DNA from: Micrococcales bacterium
Lineage (GTDB): Bacteria; Actinomycetota; Actinomycetes; Actinomycetales; Microbacteriaceae
Assembly: GCA_947441105.1 (NCBI GenBank)
Contig: CANESN010000009.1
Span: forward strand, 1-14,856
Length of the DNA stretch: 14,856 bases
Reading direction: 5' to 3'
A program made the translations under genes and the position numbers. Shown piece after piece: positions 1 to 7,296 of this stretch (positions are counted from its first letter, which is position 1; every line of letters starts with the position of its first letter). The notes under the pieces are model-generated. The model saw only the letters and a list, made by a program, of their open reading frames with translations, searched no databases and was not told where the DNA came from.

Positions 1-84
1 CATCCCAAACTGGAAGCCACTTATCTTGAATGGCGTGGAAGTTGTACTCAGTGCTCAATGAAAACCTCAAAACATCTAGGGTAG
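1..84 (+). CDS. Fur-family transcriptional regulator, C-terminal end only (partial)
   Basis: The first 28 codons of frame 1 are open and end in TAG at 82-84. They read HPKLEATYLEWRGSCTQCS followed by a short basic tail. Fur/Zur/PerR regulators of actinobacteria end in a strand plus a CxxC zinc site of the form 'exxGxCpxC', and LEWRGSCTQC fits that well. Fur proteins are cytoplasmic metal- or peroxide-sensing repressors; the CxxC is normally part of the structural zinc site. The gene starts left of the window, so the DNA-binding domain cannot be seen and the subtype cannot be given. It converges on pabB with only 4 bp between the stop codons and no visible terminator hairpin. The fragment is short, so the family call is moderate; any small CxxC-ending protein is the alternative. 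Confidence 0.5.
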   Translation, partial: HPKLEATYLEWRGSCTQCSMKTSKHLG

Positions 85-88
85 AAGG

Positions 89-1363
89 TTACCAACGCAC
101 GACGGCAGAAAGGGCACTAACCAGTGCTTGAGCCTTGATTTGTATCTCCTGGTGTTCGGCCTCTGGCTCTGAACCGGAGGTTATCCCACCGCCGATTCCG
201 ATTGTGACCTTCCCGGACTCAAATACCGCGGTCCTGATAACCATGCCCAAATCCAAGTTGCCATTGCCGCCAACCCAGCCAAGAGCTCCCGAGTATGCCG
301 CGCGCTCTGATTCCTCGAGGTCAGAGATGATCTCTGTTGCCCTAAGTTTTGGCGCGCCGGTCATAGAGCCGCCAGGGAAAAGCGCAGCGATTGCCTGGGA
401 GGTGCTAACGCCCTCGCGAAGTTTCCCGCTGACATCGGAGACCAGCTGGTGAACCGTCGAATAGCTTTTTACTTTCAGTAGATCGCTTACCAATATCGAC
501 TCTGGGGTGCAGATAACCGAAAGGTCATTGCGCACTAGATCGACAATCATCAGGTTCTCAGCGCGTTCCTTATCGCTCTCACTGAGTTCCGCGGCCAGTT
601 GTGCATCTAGATCTTTATCCTCGGATCTTGGCCTGGTTCCCTTGATCGGACTCGAGGTCGCGGTCTGTGAGTCGATAGCTAAAAAGCGCTCTGGAGAGAT
701 GCTGACGAAAGATTTGCGGCCAACCCGAATAAAGGATGCGTAGGGAGCGGGGTTTTGCCTGCGAAGCCTTAGAAAATAGGACAGCTCATCGCCGAGGTAT
801 TCACCAACCAAACGGGTGGTTAGGCAGAGCTGATAAACATCACCCTTTGAGATGTGCTCCTTGGCAATTTCTATCTTTTGCTGATACTGGTCTTTACTGT
901 CTTCGCAAACCAGCTCGGTACTTGTGGCGGCCTGGTTATGAAGGGTGTAACTCGCAGAATCGCCGCCGATTAGGGCAAGACGCAGTAGCGCTGCATGGTG
1001 CCACTGGTCGAAGTCGGCTCTGGTTTCAAACCGGCCAATAAAGTACAAACGCTTTTTGGTGTGATCGTAGACAAAAGCTCGGTCAACCTTGAGCCAATCC
1101 CCCGAGCCAGAAAATTCCTCAGCGTCCGAGTAGTGCATGACTCCGACCAACATTGGTCGGAATGAAAAGGGAAGGTCTAGATCATCAAAACTTTCGTCTA
1201 ATTCAATTTCTTGGCTTGGATACCCGATACCCATTATCGAGAATGGCGAGGTTGGATGATGCTGCCTATCCAGCCAGAAAGCATTTGGTTGGTGGGCAAA
1301 AACTGAGCAAAAAATATCTTGAGCTGAGGTCCAAGATTGCAAAGATTCGCAATACAGCGGCAT
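89..1363 (-). CDS. pabB: Aminodeoxychorismate synthase component I (PabB)
   Basis: PabB converts chorismate to 4-amino-4-deoxychorismate, using ammonia from a PabA glutaminase, in p-aminobenzoate and folate synthesis in the cytoplasm. The 424-residue protein has the chorismate-binding domain in its C-terminal two thirds: SPIKGTRPR near residue 240, LMIVDLVRNDL near 273, FPGGSMTGAPK near 332 and IGIGGGITSGSEPEAE near 395. The Lys in PIKGT separates PabB from anthranilate synthase TrpE, which has Ala there; in PabB this Lys forms the covalent chorismate intermediate. The frame is open back to a GTG at 1381, but GGAGG at 1372-1368 sits just upstream of the ATG at 1363, so I start there. No pabA is in the window, and the protein has no fused glutaminase domain. 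It is divergent from the PabC-like gene; the two 5' ends do not overlap by much more than the promoter region. Confidence 0.9.
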   Translation of the reverse strand: MPLYCESLQSWTSAQDIFCSVFAHQPNAFWLDRQHHPTSPFSIMGIGYPSQEIELDESFDDLDLPFSFRPMLVGVMHYSDAEEFSGSGDWLKVDRAFVYDHTKKRLYFIGRFETRADFDQWHHAALLRLALIGGDSASYTLHNQAATSTELVCEDSKDQYQQKIEIAKEHISKGDVYQLCLTTRLVGEYLGDELSYFLRLRRQNPAPYASFIRVGRKSFVSISPERFLAIDSQTATSSPIKGTRPRSEDKDLDAQLAAELSESDKERAENLMIVDLVRNDLSVICTPESILVSDLLKVKSYSTVHQLVSDVSGKLREGVSTSQAIAALFPGGSMTGAPKLRATEIISDLEESERAAYSGALGWVGGNGNLDLGMVIRTAVFESGKVTIGIGGGITSGSEPEAEHQEIQIKAQALVSALSAVVRW

Positions 1364-1382
1364 TGGACCTCCTTCAGGCACC

Positions 1383-1389
1383 TAATCTA
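1383..1389. promoter_or_regulatory. Symmetric -10 element shared by divergent pabB and pabC (candidate)
   Basis: TAATCTA reads as a TAnnnT -10 hexamer in both directions: TAATCT on plus (1383-1388) and TAGATT on minus (1389-1384). On plus, it ends 7 nt before the ATG at 1396, so transcription would start at or next to that A, giving a leaderless mRNA. On minus it would start near 1377, just ahead of the pabB Shine-Dalgarno at 1372-1368. The -35 regions are poor on both sides. No other intergenic space exists for these two genes. Placement is seen in the sequence; promoter function is inferred. Confidence 0.4.
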
Positions 1390-1395
1390 GTTCAG

Positions 1396-2172
1396 ATGAG
1401 CGTAGCTGGCGATTTCTACCAATACCGCGACAAAGAGCTTTGTCGCGTTGATGCCACACTCAGTGAAGCCCTAACCGTTGCAGACAGCTTTCTCGTCCGA
1501 AATGGTCGGGTAAGGGCCTTGGATCAACACTTCGCAAGATTTCAGTCCTCAATAGTCGACGATCAAACCCAAGGCGAACTGGAGCCCTTTTTTGAATCTC
1601 TAAAACTTCTGATCCCAACCGAGGGCGACTGGTTTCCGAGAATGGAATATCGCGACCAACTCCCGACTGGAGAGCGTTTGGTGTTTCGCCTCAGGGAATC
1701 ACCGGAGCGAACCGAATCGCTAAGCCTTTGGAGTAGTGACGAGCCAGATCCTAGAAAGCAGTTCCGGATCAAAGGTCCAGACCTTTCTATCTGCCAGCAA
1801 ATCAGACGTCGGGCAAACCTCAATGGAGCGGACGAGGCGGTTTTACTCAGTGAATCTGGGCACGTCGCCGATGGAGCACTGAGCTCAATTGTTTGGTGGC
1901 GGGATGACGTGCTTTACGGACCAGATGATTCAACCAACTGGCTGCCTTCGATTACTCGAAACTTGGTTTTTGATCTAGCGAATCAAGCCGGCTATGAAAC
2001 TGCCACCGAGCGGGTGACCCCGCAGCAGCTTTTGGACTGCGAGGTTTGGAGCCTTAGTTCGCTGCAGGGAATTCGCTATGTCACCGCCTGGGATGGTGTA
2101 CAGCTTGCTCCGCCGAGATTTGCCAGTTCTTTCGTGAAGCGACTGGAACTTTTGGCTCAACCAATCAGCTGA
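1396..2172 (+). CDS. pabC: Class IV aminotransferase, probable aminodeoxychorismate lyase (PabC-like)
   Basis: PabC is a PLP enzyme that splits 4-amino-4-deoxychorismate into p-aminobenzoate and pyruvate. The 258-residue product shows the fold-type IV layout: an N-terminal FLVRNGRVRALDQHFARF (residues 32-49) typical of the family, Lys126 as PLP lysine (it lies 18 residues before ADEAVLL, the same spacing I recall for E. coli PabC), and the C-terminal segment with SSLQGIRYVTAW. The frame is open back to 1153, but that extension runs antisense through pabB and has no family similarity; ATG 1396 gives the expected length. No Shine-Dalgarno precedes it, which agrees with a leaderless mRNA. One oddity: the glutamate that normally contacts the PLP ring nitrogen (GxVxEg) is Asp159 here (GHVADG). 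Location beside pabB supports PabC over a branched-chain aminotransferase, but the activity is inferred. Confidence 0.75.
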   Translation: MSVAGDFYQYRDKELCRVDATLSEALTVADSFLVRNGRVRALDQHFARFQSSIVDDQTQGELEPFFESLKLLIPTEGDWFPRMEYRDQLPTGERLVFRLRESPERTESLSLWSSDEPDPRKQFRIKGPDLSICQQIRRRANLNGADEAVLLSESGHVADGALSSIVWWRDDVLYGPDDSTNWLPSITRNLVFDLANQAGYETATERVTPQQLLDCEVWSLSSLQGIRYVTAWDGVQLAPPRFASSFVKRLELLAQPIS

Positions 2173-2185
2173 GTCGCATTGGTTG
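2158..2185 (+). terminator. Hairpin at the end of the pabC-like gene, no U-tract
   Basis: CAACCAAT (2158-2165) and ATTGGTTG (2178-2185) form an 8-bp perfect stem with a 12-nt loop that includes the pabC stop codon. There is no T-run after it, so it is not a standard rho-independent terminator; it may act as a weak terminator or 3'-end stabiliser, or be chance. Confidence 0.3.
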
Positions 2186-2237
2186 TGACAGGATTCTCGA
2201 TATCAAAATTCGATTCGAAGGCTGGGACTGATTAGTT

Positions 2238-2945
2238 ATGTGCGGTCGATTTGTAATTGCAAAGACCACGGACATGATTACCGAGCTGTTTGAAATCGAC
2301 GAACTAGAAACCGATTCAGATTTCAGAAGTTTCAACGTTCCCCCAACCACTCAGATCCCCATGATTGTGGAGCGTGAGATTGACGGAATGCCATCCAGGC
2401 AGCTGCACTCCGCCCGCTGGGGACTTATCCCAAGCTGGGCAAAGGAAGTCTCAACCACGCCGTTGATCAACGCCAGGATCGAATCTGTGCTGGATAAGCC
2501 AAGTTTCCAAGAGTCGGCGCTTTCTAAACGCTGTGCAATCCCAGCCGATGGCTATTTCGAGTGGCAGAGCACGATTGCCGATAGCAAGGTTCCCTACTTC
2601 ATTTATCCAAGCGAAGGGATGCTGGCCTTCGCCGGTATCTATTCGTGGTGGCGAAACCCAGCCAAGGCTGCGGATGACCCAAGCAGGTGGGTATTGACCG
2701 CATCGCTTTTGACCAAGGAGTCCGCTCCAGAGTTGGCCCAGATTCACAACCGCAACCCAGTGATGCTCTCCGAGGAGAATCTCAGCGCTTGGCTGGCCCC
2801 GGATTACCAGACCACCGCTGAGGTGTTGGCTGCGCTGAGCGATGAATCTGATGAGGTCGCAGCAGCGCTTGAGTACCACGCTGTTTCTAGCGCCGTTGGT
2901 TCGGTTCAGAACAATTCTGCAGAACTTATTGCCAAAGTTAGCTAA
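2238..2945 (+). CDS. SRAP domain protein (YedK/HMCES type), abasic-site DNA-protein crosslinker
   Basis: SRAP proteins bind abasic sites in single-stranded DNA and form a thiazolidine crosslink through their N-terminal Cys2 after removal of Met1, shielding the lesion at stalled forks. The 235-residue protein matches the family along its length: MCGRF at the N-terminus (Cys2), FNVPPT at 32-37, ARWGLIPSWAK at 59-69, INARIES at 77-83, CAIPADGYFEW at 99-109 with the active-site Glu108, and IHNRNPVML at 169-177 with the conserved His170. No inactivating change is visible. The ATG at 2238 must be the start because Cys has to be residue 2. The 65 bp upstream contains no clear LexA box and no strong Shine-Dalgarno. 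It sits directly before the LexA-controlled DUF6504-dnaE2 operon; comparative genomics has linked SRAP genes to SOS loci with imuB and dnaE2, so a role in damage tolerance is likely. Confidence 0.93.
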   Translation: MCGRFVIAKTTDMITELFEIDELETDSDFRSFNVPPTTQIPMIVEREIDGMPSRQLHSARWGLIPSWAKEVSTTPLINARIESVLDKPSFQESALSKRCAIPADGYFEWQSTIADSKVPYFIYPSEGMLAFAGIYSWWRNPAKAADDPSRWVLTASLLTKESAPELAQIHNRNPVMLSEENLSAWLAPDYQTTAEVLAALSDESDEVAAALEYHAVSSAVGSVQNNSAELIAKVS

Positions 2946-2951
2946 CTCATT

Positions 2952-2979
2952 TTGAAAATGTCGGTGCCACCAATACACT
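2952..2979 (+). promoter_or_regulatory. Promoter of the DUF6504-dnaE2 operon
   Basis: TTGAAA (2952-2957) and TACACT (2974-2979) are separated by 16 bp and resemble -35 and TAnnnT -10 hexamers of a housekeeping sigma factor. Transcription would start near 2986, just before the LexA operator, leaving a leader of about 38 nt. The -35 begins 6 bp after the SRAP stop codon. Confidence 0.6.
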
Positions 2980-2988
2980 TCTAAGTAT

Positions 2989-3004
2989 TCGAACATTTGT
3001 TCGA
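2989..3004. promoter_or_regulatory. LexA operator (SOS box)
   Basis: TCGAACATTTGTTCGA has two perfect inverted arms, TCGAAC and GTTCGA, with an ATTT spacer. This is the actinobacterial/Gram-positive LexA consensus. It lies immediately downstream of the predicted transcription start, where bound LexA would block RNA polymerase. It therefore predicts DNA-damage induction of the two genes that follow. Confidence 0.93.
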
Positions 3005-3023
3005 TTTGCGAGAGGTTTGGGGA

Positions 3024-3311
3024 ATGCGACTAGAGGAAATTACCGGCGTGATGCTGGATTTTGACGGTGCTCCAGTTGGCTTTAACTATCAGGGGAAATC
3101 GTTCCTGGTGGCCTCCAGACCGGTCCGCTGGTATTCCAGAAGATTGTGGTGGGAAGATGCTGCTGCGGCCCCCAAAGGGGCTGGAGCTGCTCTTTTAGAG
3201 GTGGAGATGTGGCGCTTGTGGGCAGCAAGCGGGGATGTTCGCTTTTTCTTCGAGCTCAGCCACCAACAACCAGATGATCGCTGGGAAGTGAACCAACTCA
3301 ATAGCCAATGA
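3024..3311 (+). CDS. DUF6504 family protein, companion of the mutasome polymerase
   Basis: A 95-residue soluble protein. The stretch VGFNYQGKSFLVASRPVRW (18-36) followed by RRLWWED and later EMWRLWA and RWEV resembles the small DUF6504 proteins that accompany imuB and dnaE2 in actinobacteria, with a '(Y/W)xGxxYxVxxVxxxWxxRRxWW' core. I know of no established molecular function; its position suggests a part of, or adaptor for, the translesion synthesis complex. The frame is open from a TTG at 2997, but that codon lies inside the LexA box; ATG 3024 has AGAGG (3011-3015) 8 nt upstream and is preferred. The stop overlaps the dnaE2 start as ATGA (3308-3311), indicating translational coupling. The family call is made from memory of the pattern and needs a profile search. 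Confidence 0.7.
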   Translation: MRLEEITGVMLDFDGAPVGFNYQGKSFLVASRPVRWYSRRLWWEDAAAAPKGAGAALLEVEMWRLWAASGDVRFFFELSHQQPDDRWEVNQLNSQ

Positions 3312-6300
3312 GTTTTACCCACCTAAACGTATCTTCTGCATTTTCTGCCCACTACGGAGTCACTAGACCCGAACGTCTGGCTATTGCTGCCAAGGCGATG
3401 GGGTTTGATGCGCTAGCCGTAACCGATCGAGATGGACTTTACGGAGCCATAAAACACATAGGTGCCTGTGTTCAGCTCGGCATCTCCCCGATCATCGGAG
3501 TAAACCTAAGGGTTGTGGATTTTGGCAGGGTCACCATCCTGGCTCACGGCCATGACAAAGGTATGGGTTGGGCTGGACTGTGCCGGATCATCTCTGCCGC
3601 GCAAACCGGGCGTGGAAAGCAAAAGAATATTGCTATCGATCTAAAGACGCTGGCCGAGCTAAGTAGGCACTGCACCATCTTGATAGGTGCCGAGAATATC
3701 GTTTCAGAGTCGGTGATTGTCAATCCCGAACTGGCAAGACAGCGCCTTAGTGAACTGCAAGGCGAGCTTTCATCCCCCGGTCAATTGGCAATCGAGGTGG
3801 TCACCCACCTAACTCAGCCCGGGGCTGCGCTATCGATTGAGCACGCCAGGGCAATGTTGGAGCTGGCGCGAACCAGTAAATTGCCGAGCATATTGAGTAA
3901 CGCCGTTAGGTACTTGGAGCCGGATGATGCCGTAACCGCGGATGTCTTAGATTCGGCGAGATTACTTGAGCCACTTGGGTTATTTGCACCGCAACCAAAT
4001 GCTCAAGCATGGCTTAAGCCCAAATCCGAGATGGTGAGGCTGGCTCTTGAAATAACCGAAGACCCAAAGGGTTCAATTGAGCTATTGCGAAGCACCGCGA
4101 ATCTGGCAGACCGCTGTCGATTGGAACCTGAGTCTGATTGCGGTTGGGGAAAACCTAAGACCCCTGAACAGTCAGCGCTTGGGATAACCGGCAACCCGTT
4201 TGAGGTGCTCTGGCAAAAAACTCACAGTGCCATTCATTGGCGCTACCCAAATGCACCGGCGGCAAAACTCGCCGAGATTCAACACCGCCTGAGTAAAGAG
4301 CTGATTGCGGTGAACCAACTGGGATTTGCTACCTACTTCCTAACCGTTGCGGATGTGGCCCAGATGATTCGGGACATGAGCATTCGAATTGCAGCTAGAG
4401 GTTCTGGTGCCGGCTCGCTAATCAACTACCTGCTTGGAATCTCCGGGGTTGATCCAATCAGCGAGGGCTTGCTTTTTGAAAGGTTTCTATCTACCGAGCG
4501 CTCTACCCTGCCGGATATCGACATCGATGTGGAGTCGGCCCGTAGGCACGATATCTACAAAGCCATATTCCGCCGCTACGGTGGCGACCGAGTGACGTTG
4601 CTTTCGATGCAATCCACATATCGAGGACGCGGAGCGGTTAGGGATTCGGGACTCGCCCTTGGGATCGAAGAGGATCGAATTGATGAGATAGCCAAGAACA
4701 TCTGGCGCTTTTCAGCCCGCAGTTTTCGCGAGGCAATGGCAAATAAGCCTGAGCTAGAGCAGTTTGCCAAACAATCAACCGAAGATAGAAAGCTGAATCT
4801 GCTGGTGGATATCACCCAGCGTTTGGACAGGCTGCCAAGACACATCTCGATGCACCCGTGCGGGGTGATTTTAGGAAACAGCAATCTATTGAATCTGACT
4901 CCGACCGAACCAAGTGGAGTGGGGCTGCCGATGAGTCAGTTCGATAAAGACGATATGGATCCAATGGGTTTTCTCAAACTCGATGTTCTCGGGGTGAGAA
5001 TGCAATCAGCCATGGCATACACAATCCAAGAGATAGCCAGGGTTAGTGAAAAGGCAGTAGACCTAGATTCGGTTGACAGAGCAGACCCCGAGGTCTACAA
5101 AACCATTCGGACAACCAACACCCTGGGCATGTTCCAGATCGAATCTCCGGGTCAGCGAGAACTCACCGGAAAGCATCAGCCGACCAAATTCAATGACCTA
5201 ACCCTGCAAATTTCACTGTTTCGCCCAGGCCCGATGAAGGGCAACATGATTTCGCCATACCTTGATGGCAGGCATGGTTTCCGCGAACCGGATTACATTC
5301 ACCCAGACCTCAAGCCGATTCTGGAGGAGAGCTACGGGGTGGTGGTATTCCACGAGCAGTTGATGCGAATCATGCAGGTTATGACCGGCTGCACGCTAGC
5401 TCGCGCCGATGAGCATCGCAGGCAGTTAGCCAAGCCGGAAAGGTCCGTGAAGATTGGTGAATACTTCAAGAAATCTGCTGCCGCCAGGGGCTACTCCAAA
5501 GAGGTGATTGAAAGAGTTTGGTCGATCATCGAAGGCTTTGGTTCGTTTGGGTTCTGCAAGGCTCACGGTGCCGCCTTTGCGCTCCCTACCTATCAGTCAG
5601 CTTGGCTCAAGACTCACCACCCCACCGAGTTCATAGCGGGTCTACTCACCCACGACCCAGGAATGTATCCCAGACGTTTGCTGCTGGCAGAAGCCAGAAG
5701 GCTCGGAGTCAAGCTACTGCCGATAGATGTGAACTACTCAACCGATGAATATCGGGTTGAGCGAATCGGTGAGCAGATCGGCGTCAGGATGGCGCTGTCC
5801 GACATAGCTGGCATCTCGAAGCCGGAACTTGAACGCATCAAGGCCCAACAGCCCTTTGTAAACCTTGGCGACTTCTACCTAAGGGCTAGGCCTTCGAGAC
5901 GAACCCTGAGCCGGCTAGCTCTAATTGGTGCACTCGATACCCTTGCCAAGATCACGCCGCAAACTGACAGTAATCGCGGTGACCTGATGGTTCGAATAAG
6001 GCAGCTGAGCGCCAAGGCTGCTCCGAAACTTGATCTGAACCAGATGGCATTTGATTTTGATGCCGAGGCGCCACTTGGCAAAGGTGGTCATAAGCCAAGC
6101 AGGCAGGAGCAAATCGAGCAGGAGTTATCAATCACCGGAATGGAGATCTCCGGTCACCAGATCGAACAGTTCCAGCAGATGCTCGATGAGATGGGCGTGG
6201 TGCGGGCCAGCGAACTTATTTCGCTTCGCAGTAACACCGAGGTGCTAATTGCCGGGGTGAGAATCGCGACTCAATCCCCACCAATGCGCAGCGGTAAGCG

Positions 6301-6517
6301 CGTGGTGTTTATCAGCCTGGACGATGGCTCTGGCTGTGCCGATGCAACCTTTTTTGACGAGGCTCAACGAAGAGCAAGCCAGGTGCTATTTCAAAATAAG
6401 TTGCTCCTGATATCAGGAAAGACCCGCCGCACCGGAGTGCGAGGGGTCTCGGTCCTGGCTGAGAATGCCTGGGATCTGCGACAGCTTTGGTCGCAGTGGC
6501 AATCAAAAGCTAGTTAG
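3308..6517 (+). CDS. dnaE2: Error-prone DNA polymerase III alpha subunit DnaE2 (ImuC)
   Basis: DnaE2 is the C-family polymerase that performs damage-induced mutagenic translesion synthesis. The 1069-residue protein has a PHP domain (about 1-260), the polymerase palm with LPDIDIDVESARR (Asp403 and Asp405) and FLKLDVLG (Asp559) as likely catalytic aspartates, fingers and beta-binding regions, and an OB fold around 975-1045 (VLIAGVRIATQS). FGSFGFCKAHGAAFALPTYQ (745-763) is typical of DnaE2, where replicative DnaE1 has GFNKSH-type sequence, and the length fits DnaE2. The PHP domain is degenerate: the usual LHxHSxFS is LNVSSAFS (Asn7, Ser9), TDHDG is TDRDG, and a later VxY motif has Arg201. It is therefore unlikely to have PHP nuclease activity. 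It is coupled to DUF6504 by a 4-bp overlap and shares its LexA-controlled promoter. No imuA or imuB lies beside it. The stop codon overlaps the convergent BI-1 gene by 4 bp. Confidence 0.93.
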   Translation: MSFTHLNVSSAFSAHYGVTRPERLAIAAKAMGFDALAVTDRDGLYGAIKHIGACVQLGISPIIGVNLRVVDFGRVTILAHGHDKGMGWAGLCRIISAAQTGRGKQKNIAIDLKTLAELSRHCTILIGAENIVSESVIVNPELARQRLSELQGELSSPGQLAIEVVTHLTQPGAALSIEHARAMLELARTSKLPSILSNAVRYLEPDDAVTADVLDSARLLEPLGLFAPQPNAQAWLKPKSEMVRLALEITEDPKGSIELLRSTANLADRCRLEPESDCGWGKPKTPEQSALGITGNPFEVLWQKTHSAIHWRYPNAPAAKLAEIQHRLSKELIAVNQLGFATYFLTVADVAQMIRDMSIRIAARGSGAGSLINYLLGISGVDPISEGLLFERFLSTERSTLPDIDIDVESARRHDIYKAIFRRYGGDRVTLLSMQSTYRGRGAVRDSGLALGIEEDRIDEIAKNIWRFSARSFREAMANKPELEQFAKQSTEDRKLNLLVDITQRLDRLPRHISMHPCGVILGNSNLLNLTPTEPSGVGLPMSQFDKDDMDPMGFLKLDVLGVRMQSAMAYTIQEIARVSEKAVDLDSVDRADPEVYKTIRTTNTLGMFQIESPGQRELTGKHQPTKFNDLTLQISLFRPGPMKGNMISPYLDGRHGFREPDYIHPDLKPILEESYGVVVFHEQLMRIMQVMTGCTLARADEHRRQLAKPERSVKIGEYFKKSAAARGYSKEVIERVWSIIEGFGSFGFCKAHGAAFALPTYQSAWLKTHHPTEFIAGLLTHDPGMYPRRLLLAEARRLGVKLLPIDVNYSTDEYRVERIGEQIGVRMALSDIAGISKPELERIKAQQPFVNLGDFYLRARPSRRTLSRLALIGALDTLAKITPQTDSNRGDLMVRIRQLSAKAAPKLDLNQMAFDFDAEAPLGKGGHKPSRQEQIEQELSITGMEISGHQIEQFQQMLDEMGVVRASELISLRSNTEVLIAGVRIATQSPPMRSGKRVVFISLDDGSGCADATFFDEAQRRASQVLFQNKLLLISGKTRRTGVRGVSVLAENAWDLRQLWSQWQSKAS

Positions 6518-7266
6518 TCGTTGCTGTTGAAGATTGCTAGCAAACGAAGGATCTCAACGTAGAGCCAGATCAGGGTTGCGGTAAGGCCAAAGGCTGCTCG
6601 CCACTCCATGTCCTGTGGAAGGCGCTGTGCCACGCCCTCGCGGATAGCCTCGAAGTCAAGGTTCAGGGTGAAGGCGGCAAGTCCGACACCAACTAGAGCG
6701 ATAAGCCAACCAAATGGTGAGGAGTAAACGCTCATCCCGGCAAACATTGCAAAGCCGAAGTTGACCAAAGCAAATACGCCATAACCGATCAGCGAGAACA
6801 TCATGATGCGAGTAAAGCGAGCATCAACCTTCACCCAGCCAAAACGGTAGGCAGCAAACATTGCCCCTGCGGTTGCCAGGGTTCCAAGCACTGCGGTCTG
6901 CGCAATACCTGGGAACATTTCTTCAAAAATCATCGACAGTCCACCGATGAAAACACCCTGGGCTGCCGCATAAGCAAGCATTACGCCCGGGCGAACCTTC
7001 TTACCGAAAGTTGCCCAGAGTCCAAGACCTAGACCAACCAGCATCGCAGGCAGCAATAGACCTCTTAGGTCGAACATCCAAGTTGCGCCGGCTGCAATCG
7101 CAACCACAGCGAACATTCCCAAAACCTTGGCAGCAGTGCCCTCAATTGTCATTGGGGCGCCGGTTAGGCGAGAAAACTCTGAATCAACCTGCTGCTGGTC
7201 TAGCTGTGCACTGAGCTCGCCAGTTTGCATTGCTCGGTTGAAAATAGGGTTGTGAGAGATAGCCAA
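6514..7266 (-). CDS. Bax inhibitor-1/YccA family membrane protein
   Basis: A 250-residue integral membrane protein with a hydrophilic N-terminus and about seven membrane segments (roughly residues 46-64, 68-86, 95-114, 121-140, 152-175, 183-202, 223-245). The segment TLNLDFEAIREG, with an Asp after membrane segment six, and the ending EWRAAFGLTATLIWLYVEILRLL are typical of the actinobacterial BI-1/YccA-like branch. Related proteins have been studied as pH-dependent calcium leak channels (YetJ) and as an FtsH partner (YccA); which applies here is unknown. An ATG at 7281 is in frame but has no ribosome-binding site. TTG at 7266 has AAAGGA (7278-7273) at 6-nt spacing and gives an N-terminus MAISHNPIFNR like the MSNPVF-type starts of relatives, so it is preferred. 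The stop overlaps convergent dnaE2. Confidence 0.85.
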   Translation of the reverse strand: MAISHNPIFNRAMQTGELSAQLDQQQVDSEFSRLTGAPMTIEGTAAKVLGMFAVVAIAAGATWMFDLRGLLLPAMLVGLGLGLWATFGKKVRPGVMLAYAAAQGVFIGGLSMIFEEMFPGIAQTAVLGTLATAGAMFAAYRFGWVKVDARFTRIMMFSLIGYGVFALVNFGFAMFAGMSVYSSPFGWLIALVGVGLAAFTLNLDFEAIREGVAQRLPQDMEWRAAFGLTATLIWLYVEILRLLAIFNSND

Positions 7267-7296
7267 CCTGAATCCTTTCATAAAGATGTTTGTGAG

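Noticed and set aside
1364..1381. GTG at 1381 as pabB start
   Set aside because: It would place the Shine-Dalgarno GGAGG inside the coding sequence; ATG 1363 directly follows it.
1153..1395. 81-codon N-terminal extension of the PabC-like frame
   Set aside because: It runs antisense inside pabB, has no family similarity, and the ATG at 1396 gives the usual length.
2196..2222. TCGA-rich stretch before the SRAP gene as a second LexA box
   Set aside because: The TCGA copies are not arranged as TCGAAC-N4-GTTCGA and the spacing is wrong, so I do not call it an operator.
6533..6542. TTGCTAGCAA perfect palindrome
   Set aside because: Ten bases inside the BI-1 coding end with no second copy or context; expected by chance.
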